From: Paragyromitra xinjiangensis
Taxonomy: Eukaryota > Ascomycota > Pezizomycetes > Pezizales > Discinaceae
Direction: 5' to 3'
NCBI GenBank assembly: GCA_038503065.1
Contig: JBCAMK010000002.1
Location: 3,534,001-3,598,000 of the forward strand
Length of the DNA stretch: 64,000 nt
Position numbers and translations under genes: made by a program. This document shows positions 43,983 to 56,447 of this stretch, piece by piece (position 1 is the first letter of the stretch; the number at the start of each line of letters is the position of its first letter). Below the pieces are notes generated by a model. It was not told where the DNA came from. It ran no database searches and worked only from the letters and a program-made list of their open reading frames with translations.

Positions 43983-46900
43983 GTGAGTTAATTGATGATT
44001 TCAAGGGTTCGGTCTTGGTGTAAACGCAGCAAGCGATATCAAGCGTCTTATCGGGGCTAATCGCGGTGGTCACATAATCAGTGCTGATCAACTTTCGCCT
44101 CAAAGTTGGCGTTTTTCAACTGTCTCAGGGATGAGGGCTACTTTTAGTACCAGTTTAGATGTCTGGGTGGTAACTCTTTTGGCGTCTTCTACCAGTGGAG
44201 CATATTCTGCTGGGAACCATAGCAGCCTTCAGTGGGTAGGACAGGAGCGAGCCTATGATTGATTTTGCTGTCCCCGGATACCCGAAGACAAGTAAATACT
44301 ATCTTTGACCCACCAGCCCAAAAAATCTCACCCCATATTTGATTGGGTGGTTCGAACCTACTTGATCTCTTGTTTCTCCGCCATTTCAACCCACCCAATC
44401 AGATATGGGGTGAGATTTTTTGGGCTAGACGGCTTGGGCCGTTGGCTGATCTGGGATAGTATCACATTTCGGTGGCGTACATATACAGTAGATGGCTCAT
44501 TCCGTTATTTGAAGGAGATTAGACAAATACGCGAGGTATCTGTTTTTGAGTAAGACACAGTAATTTCCTCGCATCATGTATATTGCGTTAGTCTTGTCCC
44601 TGTCCTCATTTTTAGAAACCACTTGCGGGGTCCCGCTCACAGATTCAGGCACCAAGCACTGAAGATCGTGATGCAAATGTGCGAAAAGCAAGCTCTGAAA
44701 GAGATAGTTTATTGAGTATGAAAGATGACGAGCTATATAGAAGGCTTGAGGGTATACATAACCTCGAACGCGCTATGAGATACTATTCCGTGGTGCCACT
44801 GGTTTTCTTTTACTGGGTATGGTACTGGGGAAATAAGGTTTAGTTATCGAAAGAGTAAGGACTAATGTTGTCCTAGGTGCAGCTTCTGCTTCTATGATCC
44901 TCGGAATTATCAGGGATGTGTTGAAGATGGCAACATGACAAATACCTACATGTATTTGCTAAAGTCTAGGGAAGATAGTAGTATGAAGAAGGAAGGTGGG
45001 ATCAATAGTACGGAGATCTAGTGCTTGTTCTAATTTTTAGGTTCTCTAGAGTACATATATTAATGGGGGCGGGTGGCCCAGGAAAGATAGTGGGCTGTTG
45101 TATCAATGCACGGTGTCTCAAGGATGAGATTAATTGGCGATATGAAGAATCTAAAAAATAAACTACATGTATTTCAACTATCATACTGGTGGAATATAAA
45201 TAGCCGGATGCTTCAGTAGTTAGTCTTCGGATACCCCTGCCACGTAAACTTTACATCTCTTCTGTACTGTGATATATTCCCCCCCCAGAATAGTCTGTGA
45301 CTGCAGCATTTATATCAACAGGCTGAACTTTCGTGTTGAGCACCTTACCAAAGCTGCTTTAAATTAGCAAAGCTTCTATGACACGATTTGATATTTCCTT
45401 AGGCGGTATAAATGGCACATACCTCCAAGGTAGATTACACAACACAAATAAAATGCAGCTCTAAAAACCTTCATGACAGCGGTCTGGCTGTTGATTTCTA
45501 GGGTAATATATCTATCTTCCTTGAGACATGATCTACCAAGATTTAATCAATATCAAGAGTTACGAGGTGTCACCAATGATTTTTTTACAGAGGGATAAGT
45601 GACTTACTTGACATAATTTGCATGACTATAGGATGATTTTAGTGTATTGTGCTGCAGTTCCTCATATGCTTGACTAAAGCCATAATGAATCTCAGTCGAC
45701 CGGTAGCTTCCAGATGATGAATTATCCAGAAGCTTGCAAACACGCTTGGTTATAAGGCTAATTTTATGAGCCTATCGGTGTAAGGGCCTTTGAATATATG
45801 GTATGCTTCCCCGCTGTTCTGGTGTGTACCGGTATCTTGAAAGTGTACTGCCGTCTGCACTGCTACACGCCCCATCCCTATTTAACTTCTTCTAAACCAT
45901 CGAAGGATAGGTTAGTAATCAGCTTCCGCGAAAACCATAATCTCTATCAGCTTCTCCACGCCAGAAGCCCGATGAGTTACATGTCGAGTCCTTGGAATCG
46001 AAGACTTCCAAAACTCTACCGAATTCAGCGACCTATATTAGTTTCCCATTTCCGAGAAACACGATGACTGCTGCGTTCCTAGAGTTTTTTCGAGTGAGTT
46101 TCCATGTTTTTGTACGAACTTAGAATCTATTTTTCCTCCCAAAGCACCAGCCGATCGAGTCCCTACATGTTGTAGTAGGCGTTATTCCTGATTTTTGTTT
46201 GGTGTGATCATAACCCTTCACCACATGTTTCATGCTGTTGAGTTAAGTTCAGTGTCCCATTGTGACATCCGTGTCGTGAATTCTTCATAGAGGGGACCTT
46301 TGGTGACCAATATTTCAAAATGGATCACCCCCATTTGAATGAATGTGAGAGCTAATAGTAACTTACTACGGAGATATTAGAACGATGAAGTGAATCATGG
46401 AGATAATAAAAGCTGGATAACGTACAGTTGATCTAAACCCCATCTAAATACCTCCTACACTTCAGTCCTCCGTAGATATAGGGAACCGCTTGTCCAGTCA
46501 TAGGAACTAATATTAAAGAGGTTCATGAAGAATCTGCAACGCATGCGTCTAGAACATACTTATCGTTTCCTGATCCATGGAGCTGTTTGAATCCAAGTAT
46601 CCGAAGCCTAGATAGCCCCAAACGCAAACCCGACACGAAAGCGATATATCTAGCTGAGGCACTGAGCCTTCAAAATGTGGTGATTTCCCTGCTGTCTGAA
46701 CGTCTCAATGCTCTTCTTTTTTGTTCATCTAGCTCATGACGCCCCTAACCGGAGCCCGTAAGAGATGCTGAACTAGGATACCGTAAATGAACTTCACGCA
46801 CGTCACGATGGCTCCGCCTAAAACCCGTGATCAGAGCCTTTAATATTCGCCCCGAGTACCCCAAGAACAATCCATAAGCAAACATCTTGTAAGGCCCCAA

Positions 46901-48445
46901 AGGAGTACCGGTAATAAGTTTACCGCGAGTAACACCGCTGCCAAAACCGAAAACTGGAGAAATAGCCACCACAATTCCAGCATTCGACCGCTACCCAATA
47001 CCGGGATTTTTGCAGCCATACATCCCATATCTCATGTCCATTGGTAGAGATGTAACCGGTGTCAGATAGCCAGTTGGGTAAACCAGGGACCTCTAGATCA
47101 TCTAACTATCAGCGAATACATCATCCAACCGCAGTCTTATTAACTCATGCGGGAGATCCAGTTTGTCGGTCTCATCAAATATCCGTGTCGTTTAAACGTT
47201 TTTGCCTGGCGTGTAAAAAATGTCTTGAGTTTTGAAAAGTTACCATCTGAATAGCCACTTAAGGTGCCGATTCGTCAGCAAGAATACTCCATCGTCAAAA
47301 CCAGTAAATTAAATCCCCATCAATCACAAAAGCAGAACAGCCGCATCGAGCTGCTCGACGTCGATTAAACCGATGCCATCGTTGAATATCTACTGTACGG
47401 TAACGGTGATGATGTTGCTGTTGCTGTTGGTAGTGATGGTGGTGGCGCCAATAACAGCGGCAAACACCCCACCACCCTCACGCCAAGCACCCCCGAGTGA
47501 CCTCTCATGATGCACGCCTTCCACCCTCCCCCAATATCAATCCACCACGCATCACGCCCCACCCTAACCACATCCAGTCTAGCCTTCCAATGAAAAAAAA
47601 AGTGACTGCTGCTTTCTACTTGCTGATTGAGATTAGGATCATCCATCGATCATGAAGATTCAAAGCCACGATGCAGGATCGAGAATATTTTATTGATTCG
47701 TGCAGGGGAGAAGAAAAAAAATCTGGGGTGGGTGGAGAAATGCATGCATGCATGCAGGAATACAGATGAGGGTGAACTAAAAAAAAAAAACTGGAACCGA
47801 TCGAGAGGGGGATAGAGAGAGAAAAAAAGTTGCGCCGATTGTGGAGAAAGAAACCCAAATAAACCATATCCTTCTATATTCCCTAAAACTATGAGAAATG
47901 CAGGTTTTTTTCGGATGAGAGAATGCAGGAAATAAAGATATGAGTAAGAATATTAAGCACACCAACCCAGAATAACCTCCATGCTGAAGCGTACACAATT
48001 GCAATCGCGGGAAGGGGTGAATATCATCCATTAGAGAGAAAAAAAAGAAAAAAACTCTTAAGAAAACACCCCATTCAAAATACAAAAATCTTCTCTTAGC
48101 GTAAGTTTTCCGAAAGAAAGCGAAAGAAAACGACGACAAACAGAACAACTGCAAATGCTACCTCCCCTTTCTATCATGCCCTTCCCCGATTTCGCCGACA
48201 AAAAAACCACAATATGCAACAGTAAAAAAACACAAGAAAGGAGTATGGCAGACAATAAAGCCATCTTTCCCTACAGCCAACACCGCGAAAAACCGAATAT
48301 ACATACGAATCCACTTCCATGCCATAGAAAATCTCGCTTCGTCTCGTCGTAACAACATTACGTGGCTCCGAGCCCAGAGCCCATGTATAAAACACCTTGT
48401 CTTTCTTTCCTCCATTCCTTCTATAGTAGTCTATCGTGAAACCGA
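43983..48445. other. Long intergenic, repeat-bearing region
   Basis: Contains the foldback at 44315-44426, TACATGTA sites at 44947 and 45164, a (TGCA)n run near 47742-47756, and A/G-rich stretches from 47590 to 48240. Frames of 60-93 aa near 44189, 45798 and 46745 have no motif I recognise. Confidence 0.45.
44315..44426. repeat. Foldback: 36-bp inverted arms, 40-nt loop
   Basis: Arm 44315-44350 and the reverse complement of 44391-44426 agree at 35 of 36 positions, and the single difference is a T/C transition. Both contain AAAAAATCTCACCCCATAT. The loop begins TTCGAACC. Near-identity in otherwise degenerate DNA suggests recent origin or maintained pairing. Confidence 0.85.
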
Positions 48446-49363
48446 TTATTGGTGTCGTCTCCGCTTCTGCTCCAACTGCATCTTCTCCATCCCAGCGATG
48501 TCGAAAAAGTCCCCTAAACTGCCAATCCGGCGTTTATTTCCCGCACGCTGCTGTGGGTGTCGTCCTGTTGAACTCGGACTGCCTAGTCGTAGACTCGGCG
48601 GGTTACTCGCAGGTGTGGATACAGTACGGGTCTGAAAAATATTGTTGTGAGCTGCAAGTGTCGGGGACGTCGGTGGCGAGAACAGGTCTGTGTCTGGAAG
48701 GTCGACATCTTCGTAGCTACTTTCAAACTTCAGTGGCGGCGGGATATGGCGAGGAAGATCGATGTTGGAGCGGAATGCAAAGACAGAGGCAGGCGGCTGA
48801 CGGGTCTGGGTTGGGGATTTTATAGCGGAGGAATTGTTTGTAGGTTGTAGTTGTGAAGGAGCAGGTTGGGGGGCTTGAGACGGGGGGGAGGGTTCCTCCA
48901 TCGTGGTTGAGAGGTCCTCGGGATCTAGATCCGCGCTTTCTTCCCTGTCTTCAGGGCGCGGTCGGGCCTTTCCTCCCCCTCCAGTTCCTGCACCTCCTGC
49001 ACTTCCCCCACTTGTTTTCCGTCGCTTAGAAAGTGCCCATTGACGGAGCATTTCCAGGGTCTTTCCATCGGATCGCCCCTCAACCTTTTCTACGAAGGCG
49101 AGGAGATCATCAAGACAGTCTTGGTAGCCCTCCGCCCGGCCCTCGCGGCGGGACCTTTCGGTCTCGTTTGCGGCAGTCTTGTAGAGAGTGGTGACGGATA
49201 GTGCGGTTTGTTTGAAGGCTGCTAGCAGCATCGAGGATGAAGGCTCTTCGGGATCGTCTGAAGTGGAGGGGTTGCTGCGGGGGAGTGTTGACGAGAGGGA
49301 TGTTAAGTCCATTTCTTTGGTTTGTTCTGAATTGTGTGGTTGAGGGAAGGGGTATTTTAGCAC
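48446..49363 (-). CDS. DUF4588 / HAPSTR1-like protein
   Basis: Single exon, 305 aa from Met 49363; a second Met at 49312 (MDLTSLSS) is equally plausible. The conserved part (about 45-115) is helical: SMLLAAFKQTALSVTTLYKT, then ERSRREGRAEGYQDCLDDLL, then LEMLRQWALSKRRKT. This matches the DUF4588 segment shared with animal C16orf72 (HAPSTR1/TAPR1), a stress-response adaptor of the HUWE1 ubiquitin ligase. Whether the fungal protein shares that role is unknown. The rest is Pro/Ser-rich and disordered, ending in a KRRIGSLGDFFDIAGMEKMQLEQKRRR-type basic helix. It is divergent from the ISWI gene. Confidence 0.75.
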   Translation of the reverse strand: MLKYPFPQPHNSEQTKEMDLTSLSSTLPRSNPSTSDDPEEPSSSMLLAAFKQTALSVTTLYKTAANETERSRREGRAEGYQDCLDDLLAFVEKVEGRSDGKTLEMLRQWALSKRRKTSGGSAGGAGTGGGGKARPRPEDREESADLDPEDLSTTMEEPSPPSQAPQPAPSQLQPTNNSSAIKSPTQTRQPPASVFAFRSNIDLPRHIPPPLKFESSYEDVDLPDTDLFSPPTSPTLAAHNNIFQTRTVSTPASNPPSLRLGSPSSTGRHPQQRAGNKRRIGSLGDFFDIAGMEKMQLEQKRRRHQ

Positions 49364-50366
49364 GCCTTCGGGGGAGGAGCCGTAGGAAGTGTTTGTTGGT
49401 AAGATAGTAGGTAGATTGATGACGATGGTGATGATGATGGTGGTGGATTCTAAACGAGAGGGGAGTCTGTGTCTGTGTGTGGGGTTGACACGAATAGGCT
49501 AGCGGAAAGAATTGGACTAGAGGAAACGGAAACGAGAGGATGGGGCTAGTGGATGAAGACAGAAGCTAAATGCAGCAGAGAGGGCGAGAGAAAGACAGTC
49601 AGTTGGCGGTAGTAGAGATGGGAGAAAGTGGCGAGTGGGAGGTGTAATAGATGAAACAGGGAAAGGGAGAAGAAGAGAAGAGGAAGAGGAAGAGAAGAGG
49701 GAGGAGGGAGGCAAAAGCCAGTGAAGGGAGCGAGGGAGCGAGCGAACGAGAGAGTGGTGAAGAATAAATGGAGTGACAGAGTACAGTACAGTCTCCAGTG
49801 AGTGACAAGCTACCTGCAGTTGGGCCAGGGCTCACAGATGGCGGAGGGAGATCCTAGGGTTTAAGGCGATTGACTCCGGGGAAGCCGAGGGTGTGGGCAA
49901 GTGAGTGATACTGGGTGATGGAGAAGAAGAACAGCGGAAAGCCACATCAGAGGAGCCGCCTGTGTGTTGAGGTACCAACAGTACCTCCTGATCTACTCTA
50001 CAGTACCTGCTCACCCCTCCACTGCTGGTACTACCCAGAGAGCTATGGACGATGGATGGATGAATGAATGCATGAGTAAGCTGCAGCGCTGTTCTTAACT
50101 TGGCGGTCTTGGCAAGGTTCGCGTGGGAAATTCTTCGGCGACGCGCTTGGAAAGAAAGTTGGCGCAGAAAGTAAGTAGGTACTGTGCTCGCTGCGGGTGT
50201 TTCTCTCCCCTACATTGCCTCCCCTCTTCCTCCTCCTCCTCTTCACCAATTCTTTCCTGATAACTACAACACCCCCTAATCAACCACCAATCTTTGTCAA
50301 CCTATCTTAATAATTTACACACACTCACCAAGTACAGCGCCCAGTTATAGAAGAAGATCGTTCGAG
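49364..50366. promoter_or_regulatory. Divergent promoter region of the DUF4588 and ISWI genes
   Basis: Long polypurine tracts on the + strand (about 49600-49770), that is, pyrimidine-rich leader for the minus-strand gene, and CT-rich DNA at 50220-50250 before ISWI. Arg/Ser-rich frames here come from these tracts. Confidence 0.5.
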
Positions 50367-53300
50367 ATGGTTAAGAGCAGAGAGAGCAGAGCCTCACTGG
50401 TGGACTCGGAAATGGCAGACGAAAGTAATGTCCCAACAACAGCCGAAGGAAGTCAACACGAGGCCAACGATGACGGAGATGTCTCTATGGATGTACGTAG
50501 TGTATGCCCGTGTCTTTTCTTCTTACTCCGGTTCTCCATCAGCTCGTATTTTATTCACCCTTGCGTCATATCCATAGCTAACAGGCGCGACCCTATAATT
50601 TTAGGACGCGGATAACGTATGCTATAACTCTATCGAGATCTTGGGCTGTGGTGGACTAATATCGTTCTAGCAGGAAAACGAGAACGAGGATGGTGATGAC
50701 GAGGAGGAGAACGAGGAAAACGACGACGGCGATGATGAGTCTGTTGCGCCAGCAGATGGCCGGCGGCGCAGGTCATTCGCGGTTTCAAAACAAAAGAAAG
50801 CATTTGGGAAGAAGACGGAGACGCTAAACAAGACAAAGGTATATCTCCAATCATGTGGACGAATTGAGGATCTCGCCTTGTTTCACACGTGGACGCGTAA
50901 AGTGGATGTTTCCGATTTGAGGGTGGATCTAACCTTTGATGGAAATATAGGAAAATGATTCTACAAAACGAATTCGTTATCTCCTCGGTTTAACAGGTAG
51001 GCCTCGTTGTCCTTCTGTGCTTATTTCCTGGGTTGTGGCTGACCCCTCGCAGATCTCTTCCGCCACTTTATGGGCAACAACCCAGACTACCTCCGTATCC
51101 AAGCTGAAGAGGAGGAAAAGAAGAAAAAGTCAAAGGGCAAAAAAATTAGCGCTGCAGAGAACAGGCGCCGACGTACCGAGCAAGAGGAAGACGAGGAACT
51201 CCTTCAGGATGAGGAGGGTGAAGGTGAAGCCAGGACTATATTCACAGAATCACCTTCCTTTATCAAGGGTGGTACCATGAGAGATTACCAGATTGCTGGT
51301 CTTAACTGGCTTATTTCTCTTCACGAGAACGGTATCTCTGGTATCCTGGCCGATGAGATGGGTCTCGGCAAGACCCTACAGACCATTTCAGTATGTCATC
51401 CAATTGTACGAAGTTCTATGGACAAAACTAACAGCTTATCAGTTCTTAGGTTACCTCCGCTACGTTGCAGGTGTACCTGGCCCGCATCTCGTTACCGTCC
51501 CGAAATCCACGCTCGACAATTGGAAGCGTGAGTTTGAGCACTGGACCCCCGACGTCAATGTCCTCGTCTTGCAAGGCACCAAAGAGGAGCGTGCCAAGCT
51601 CATCAACGAGCGTGTCCTCCCGCAAGACTTCGACGTCATGATCACCAGCTACGAGATGATCCTACGCGAGAAGACCCATCTCAAGAAGTTCGCTTGGGAA
51701 TACATAATCGTGGACGAAGCCCACCGTATCAAGAACGAAGAGTCTGCCCTCGCCCAGATTATCCGTATCTTCAACTCCCGCAACCGCCTCCTCATTACTG
51801 GAACACCGCTGCAGAATAACCTCCATGAGCTATGGGCGCTGCTTAACTTCTTGTTGCCGGATGTGTTTGGGGATTCTGGTGCATTCGATCAGTGGTTCGA
51901 GACCCAAGGTGGGGATCAGGATATGGTTGTCCAACAGCTCCATAAAGTGCTACGGCCGTTCCTGTTACGTCGTGTCAAGAGTGACGTCGAGAAGAGCTTG
52001 TTGCCTAAAAAAGGTATGTTTACTCCCACCTACCCCACTCACAAATTATCACCCACCTAACAATCCACAGAGGTCAACGTCTATATCGGCATGTCCGAAA
52101 TGCAGGTAAAGTGGTACCAAAAGATCCTTGAGAAAGACATTGACGCCGTCAACGGCGCCGGCGGCAAACGAGAGTCCAAGACCCGTCTTCTCAACATCGT
52201 CATGCAGCTCCGTAAATGCTGCAACCATCCGTACCTCTTTGAAGGCGCAGAGCCCGGTCCACCATATACTACTGATGAGCATATCATCGATAACTCGGGC
52301 AAGATGGTCATGCTGGATAAGCTGTTGAAGCGCATGAAGGCGCAGGGTAGCCGTATCCTTATCTTCTCGCAGATGAGCAGACAGCTGGATATCCTTGAAG
52401 ATTACTGTGTGTTCAGAGAGTACAACTACTGCCGTATCGACGGATCTACTGCTCATGAGGACCGAATCGCCGCTATTGATGACTATAATAGGCCTGGAAG
52501 CGATAAGTTCATCTTTCTCCTCACGACCAGAGCTGGTGGGTTGGGTATCAACTTGACAACTGCAGACATCGTTGTGTTGTACGACTCCGACTGGAATCCA
52601 CAGGCAGATCTGCAAGCTATGGACCGCGCACATCGTATCGGCCAAACCAAACAAGTCATGGTCTTCCGCTTCGTGACCGAGAACGCTATTGAGGAAAAGG
52701 TCCTCGAACGTGCCGCTCAAAAGCTCCGACTTGATCAACTCGTAATCCAGCAGTCTCGTGCCCAACAGCAAACTAAAGCTGCTGCCTCAAAAGACGAACT
52801 TCTGTCAATGATCCAGCACGGTGCCGACGTTGTTTTCAAGTCTGCCAAAGACAAAGATAACCAGATCACACAAGCCATGACCGACGACGACATCAATGCG
52901 ATCCTCGAGCGCGGTGAGCAACGTACCAAGGAGCTCAACGCCCGTTATGCAAAACTCGGTCTCGATGATCTCCAGAAATTCACCTCCGACTCCGCTTATG
53001 AATGGAATGGCGAGAACTTTGCTGCCGTCAAGAAGACTAATATCGGTGCCAACTGGATCAACCCGGCTAAACGTGAACGTAAGGAGCAGAGCTATGGTAT
53101 CGATAACTACTACCGCCAAGTCCTTACCCAGGGGTCTAAAACCGCCGATACGAAGCCGAAGGTTCCCCGTGCACCAAAACAGGTTAGTGTCCACGAGCAC
53201 CAGTTCTATCCCGCCCGCCTCGTCGAGCTGCAGGAGATGGAGACGGCGTATTTCAAGAAGCAGCAAGGCTATAAAGCCGTGCTCCGCGACGGCACCGAAG

Positions 53301-54274
53301 AGACACTAGAGGAGCGCGAGGCTGCCCGTGAAGAGGAACAGGCCATCATCGATAACGCTGTGCCACTCACCGAGGCGGAATTAGAGGAGAAGACGGCGTT
53401 GGGAGAGCAGGGATTCTCGAATTGGTCACGGAAGGACTTTATGAGCTTTGTCCAGCTGAGTGCGAAATACGGCCGTAAGAGCATCTCTGCGATCGCAGCA
53501 GATATCGAATCCAAAACAGAGAAAGAAGTGCGTGAGTACGCCAAAATATTCTGGGACCGCTATCGCGAGATGCCAAACTGGGAGAAATACATCGCGACGA
53601 TTGAAACCGGGGAAGAAAAAAGCGCAAAGATCACGCAGCAGAAGAAAATGCTTCGTCGCAAAATCGATATGTACCGTGTGCCACTACAGCAGCTTAAACT
53701 CAACTATAGCGTTTCTACGACTAATAAGAAGATCTATACTGAGGAGGAGGACCGTTTCCTTCTTGTTCATCTGGACAAGTTTGGGCTGGATGCCGAGAAT
53801 TTACATGATATGATACGGGATGAGATCAGGGAGAGTCCGTTGTTTCGGTTTGATTGGTTCTTTCTTAGTCGGACGAGTTTGGAGATCTCGAGACGATGCA
53901 CGACGTTGATTGCGACGGTTGTTAGGGAGTTTGAGGAGGCAGGTGGGAATGGGAAGGTCAAGAAGGGGAGGGATAGGGAGGAAGAGGAAGAGGAGGAGGG
54001 ACCTCCACAGAAGAAGGGGAAGGGGAATAAGGAGAAGGAGGTTAAAACGGAGACGAACGGGAAGTTGGGGAGACCGCCGAAGGTATGTTTTAGATTTCTG
54101 GTAGGGTTGGTGTGCATGCTAATAGTGGGATAGAATAAAGCGGTTGAGCAGGCGAAGAAGGGGGCGGATAGTAAGGCGACTTCGACGGCAACTTCGAGGG
54201 CGTCCAGTGTGGATTCGAAGGTTTCGGCGGCCGCGGCAAGTAAAACGAAGGGTGGGAGGCCGAAGAAGAAGTAG
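50367..54274 (+). CDS. ISWI: ISWI-family chromatin-remodelling ATPase
   Basis: Exons 50367-50492, 50605-50616 (12 nt, probable), 50671-50838, 50951-50996, 51053-51390, 51443-52013, 52071-54082 and 54134-54274 encode about 1137 aa, the size of yeast Isw1/Isw2. After an acidic N-terminus comes the SNF2 ATPase: DEMGLGKT near 218-225, DEAH near 321-324, and the C-terminal helicase lobe with [24 protein letters not shown] and RAHRIGQ. Then come the HAND region, SANT (about 870, [19 protein letters not shown]) and SLIDE (about 976 onward). The C-terminus is Lys-rich and carries two GRPPK/GRPKKK AT-hook-like motifs, the second encoded by the last exon. It slides and spaces nucleosomes in the nucleus. 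Assignment to ISW1 or ISW2 is not attempted, since filamentous fungi often have a single ISWI. All junctions keep phase. Confidence 0.93.
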
Positions 54275-54794
54275 ATGGTGTAAATTTTTTCTTAACAAAA
54301 GGCGAAGCAAGGCAAAGGAGGGCTTACTTTTTTACTAGAAGTTCCTGTTTCTGGTTTTTGTTTGATGGGGAACGCGGTCGGGCGTTGTATTTTTTTCATT
54401 TTTTCATTGCTTCAGTGGCCGAGCTGAGGTGGTTCTTACAGGTATGGTACAGCACGCATAAATTTAGTAGGAGGAGTGGGTGGAACTGTAGGGAGGCATG
54501 GCTACTTTGCTTGGTTTGTTTGTATACTAGTTTTATCTCCAGTTGTAGTTTCTTCAGTGAGTGACAGTCAGGTTAATGCGTGACAATAACTTCAGTAATA
54601 CGGGAATAACCCAGTATAGTGCAACGCTATGACGTACTAAAGCAGGTGAGACAACGCGTCTCACCTTGCTTGTCAAGACCAACGCCAATCAACCGTGACA
54701 TGGAATGTCACTCCACGCGTCCCTCCCCCTCAACCTCACCATCTTAACTCTCCACCTTATCCTCAATCTCCCACCACCCAATACACTGAAGCTG
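54275..54794. other. Spacer between ISWI and the PLD-like gene
   Basis: T-rich 3' end of ISWI followed by the promoter and leader of the next gene on the same strand. The downstream frame is open from 54705, but the first 30 codons look like translated leader. Confidence 0.5.
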
Positions 54795-56447
54795 ATGGCT
54801 GCACCCAACTTCCCACTCCACTCACCCACACCGCCACCAGACCACCGGCCCTCGTATCCACTTGCCCAGCCTGTCGATTCTGAGCTTCTAGAGAGCTATG
54901 AGAGGCTGCTTCAGAACTCAAAATCTCACCCCCTTGAACGCTCGGATAGGAACCTATGCGTAGAGTTTGTAAAGGGGCTTTCTGTCCCGAATAATAATTC
55001 TTCATCGAGCTTGACGGCTGTGCCAGAGACACCACTGCCGTTGGGGTCATTATTGACCTCTTCTACGCCGAGAGCGTTCCATGTTGGCACTGGACTATCC
55101 GTTACGACATTACTATCGTCTATTATTGCATCTGCAGAGTCAGAAGTGCTTTTCGTGACCTGCTTCTGGGCTTCCTCGGAGTCTAGACAGGTATTCACCG
55201 ATGCACTACGAACGCTGTCGGAACGCCATATTGACTCCGGAAGGAGAAATAGAGTGAAGGTCAGAATCGGATTTTCATCTAGTGGGGTTTGGCAGAAACT
55301 CTCACACCCGTCTACACCAAAGGGGAAAGAGTATCCACCCGAGACGTGGTCGAAGCTAGGACTTCCCTCACAGCAGGAGTTGGAGGGATTGGATTTGGGT
55401 GTACGGAGTATCTTCTATCTTCCGTTTTCGGTACTACATGGGAAGTTCTGTATCGTCGATCGAAAGGTCCTCGTGCTGCCTAGCTCAAATGTGTCCTGGG
55501 AGGTCTGGGGCGAGTGTGCTTCGGTGTTCGAGGGTGGGATCGTTAATACGTTTCTGAAGTTCTGGAAAGGGGTCTGGGCGTTTGGACCGGAGTTGGAGGC
55601 GGAGTCGGTCCAAGAGGAGGAAGAAGATCTTTTAATTTCGGAGACGGGGAGTGTGGAAACTTCGCTTACGCCGATACCGGCGCCGGTGGCTATGTCGGAG
55701 TTTCCGAGCAATCCGGCAGCTACTTATCCGACTTTGTTTATCCCGCAGCCGCATCATCGGAATCCGAGGTTTCATCTTCAGCTTTCTTGTTTTTCTTCGA
55801 AGCCGCCTATGCAGGTGTATCCGCAGACTCCGCAGAATGCGTTTTTGATGTTGGCTATTGCTCGTGCGGAGAAGAGTGTGTATATACAAACACCTAATCT
55901 TACCTCGCAGCCGCTTATTGATGCGCTTGCTGCTGCTGTTCGGCGCGGAGTGATAGTTGAGCTTGTTACCTGTAGGAGGATGATGTTGTTGGAGCAGATT
56001 GTAACGACTGCTGGTGTGGGGGTGACAGAGTGGTGTGTAAGGCGGTTGGTGAAGAGGGTGATTGCTAATGGTCTCCCTGATGGGGAAAGAGGTGCTGGTG
56101 GAGGCGGGGGGAGAGGGTTGTGGGTGTATTATTATACTGGTGCCGCCCCTACTATGAAGGGTGGTGAGGATGCTGCAGGTCATGCGATGCAGCATGCGGT
56201 TAAGAGTCATGTGAAGGCTATGGTGGTGGATAATCGTATTACAGTTCTGGGCAGTGCGAATTGTGATAGAGCGAGCTGGTATACGAGCCAGGAGGCTAAT
56301 GTTGCTGTTTTTTCGGAGGATTTTGCGACGGTGGTTAGGAGGGACTTGGTTGAGGGGTTGGGGGGACGGCTGGAGTGTGTTTATTCTGGGAGGGAGGGTG
56401 AGTGTCTGTTGAGGGAGATAGCGAGGGCGGGGAGGGATGATGTTTAA
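54795..56447 (+). CDS. Phospholipase D-like protein with two HKD motifs
   Basis: Single exon, 550 aa from Met 54795 (MAAPNFPLHSPT); an upstream in-frame ATG at 54705 would add 30 hydrophobic residues. Two PLD active-site motifs are complete: HGKFCIVD near 215-222 (followed by LPSSNVSWE) and HVKAMVVD near 472-479 (followed by LGSANCDRASWYTSQE). Each half also has the expected strand before it (EVLFVTCFW; SVYIQTPNLTSQPLIDAL). The HxK(x4)D pairs predict phosphodiesterase or phosphatidyltransferase activity through a phospho-His intermediate. It lacks PX/PH domains, so it is not the large signalling PLD. The substrate could be a cardiolipin- or phosphatidylglycerol-type lipid or another phosphodiester. 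The region between the motifs holds an acidic, variable insert (about 270-320). Confidence 0.85.
   Translation: MAAPNFPLHSPTPPPDHRPSYPLAQPVDSELLESYERLLQNSKSHPLERSDRNLCVEFVKGLSVPNNNSSSSLTAVPETPLPLGSLLTSSTPRAFHVGTGLSVTTLLSSIIASAESEVLFVTCFWASSESRQVFTDALRTLSERHIDSGRRNRVKVRIGFSSSGVWQKLSHPSTPKGKEYPPETWSKLGLPSQQELEGLDLGVRSIFYLPFSVLHGKFCIVDRKVLVLPSSNVSWEVWGECASVFEGGIVNTFLKFWKGVWAFGPELEAESVQEEEEDLLISETGSVETSLTPIPAPVAMSEFPSNPAATYPTLFIPQPHHRNPRFHLQLSCFSSKPPMQVYPQTPQNAFLMLAIARAEKSVYIQTPNLTSQPLIDALAAAVRRGVIVELVTCRRMMLLEQIVTTAGVGVTEWCVRRLVKRVIANGLPDGERGAGGGGGRGLWVYYYTGAAPTMKGGEDAAGHAMQHAVKSHVKAMVVDNRITVLGSANCDRASWYTSQEANVAVFSEDFATVVRRDLVEGLGGRLECVYSGREGECLLREIARAGRDDV

Noticed and set aside
44351..44390. 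tRNA T-arm suggested by GGTTCGAACC
   Set aside because: This is the loop of a foldback; no A box, anticodon arm or acceptor stem lies at the right distance.
52049..52771. 240-aa frame antisense to ISWI
   Set aside because: Lies wholly opposite the conserved helicase lobe, which explains the lack of stops.
54119..54338. Arg-rich frames on both strands at the 3' end of ISWI
   Set aside because: The true reading is the last ISWI exon (54134-54274) ending in GRPKKK; the other frames are by-products of Lys codons.
55632..56210. 192-aa Arg/His-rich frame antisense to the PLD-like gene
   Set aside because: Shadow of the coding strand; basic, low-complexity composition with no family resemblance, while the sense frame has two complete HKD motifs.
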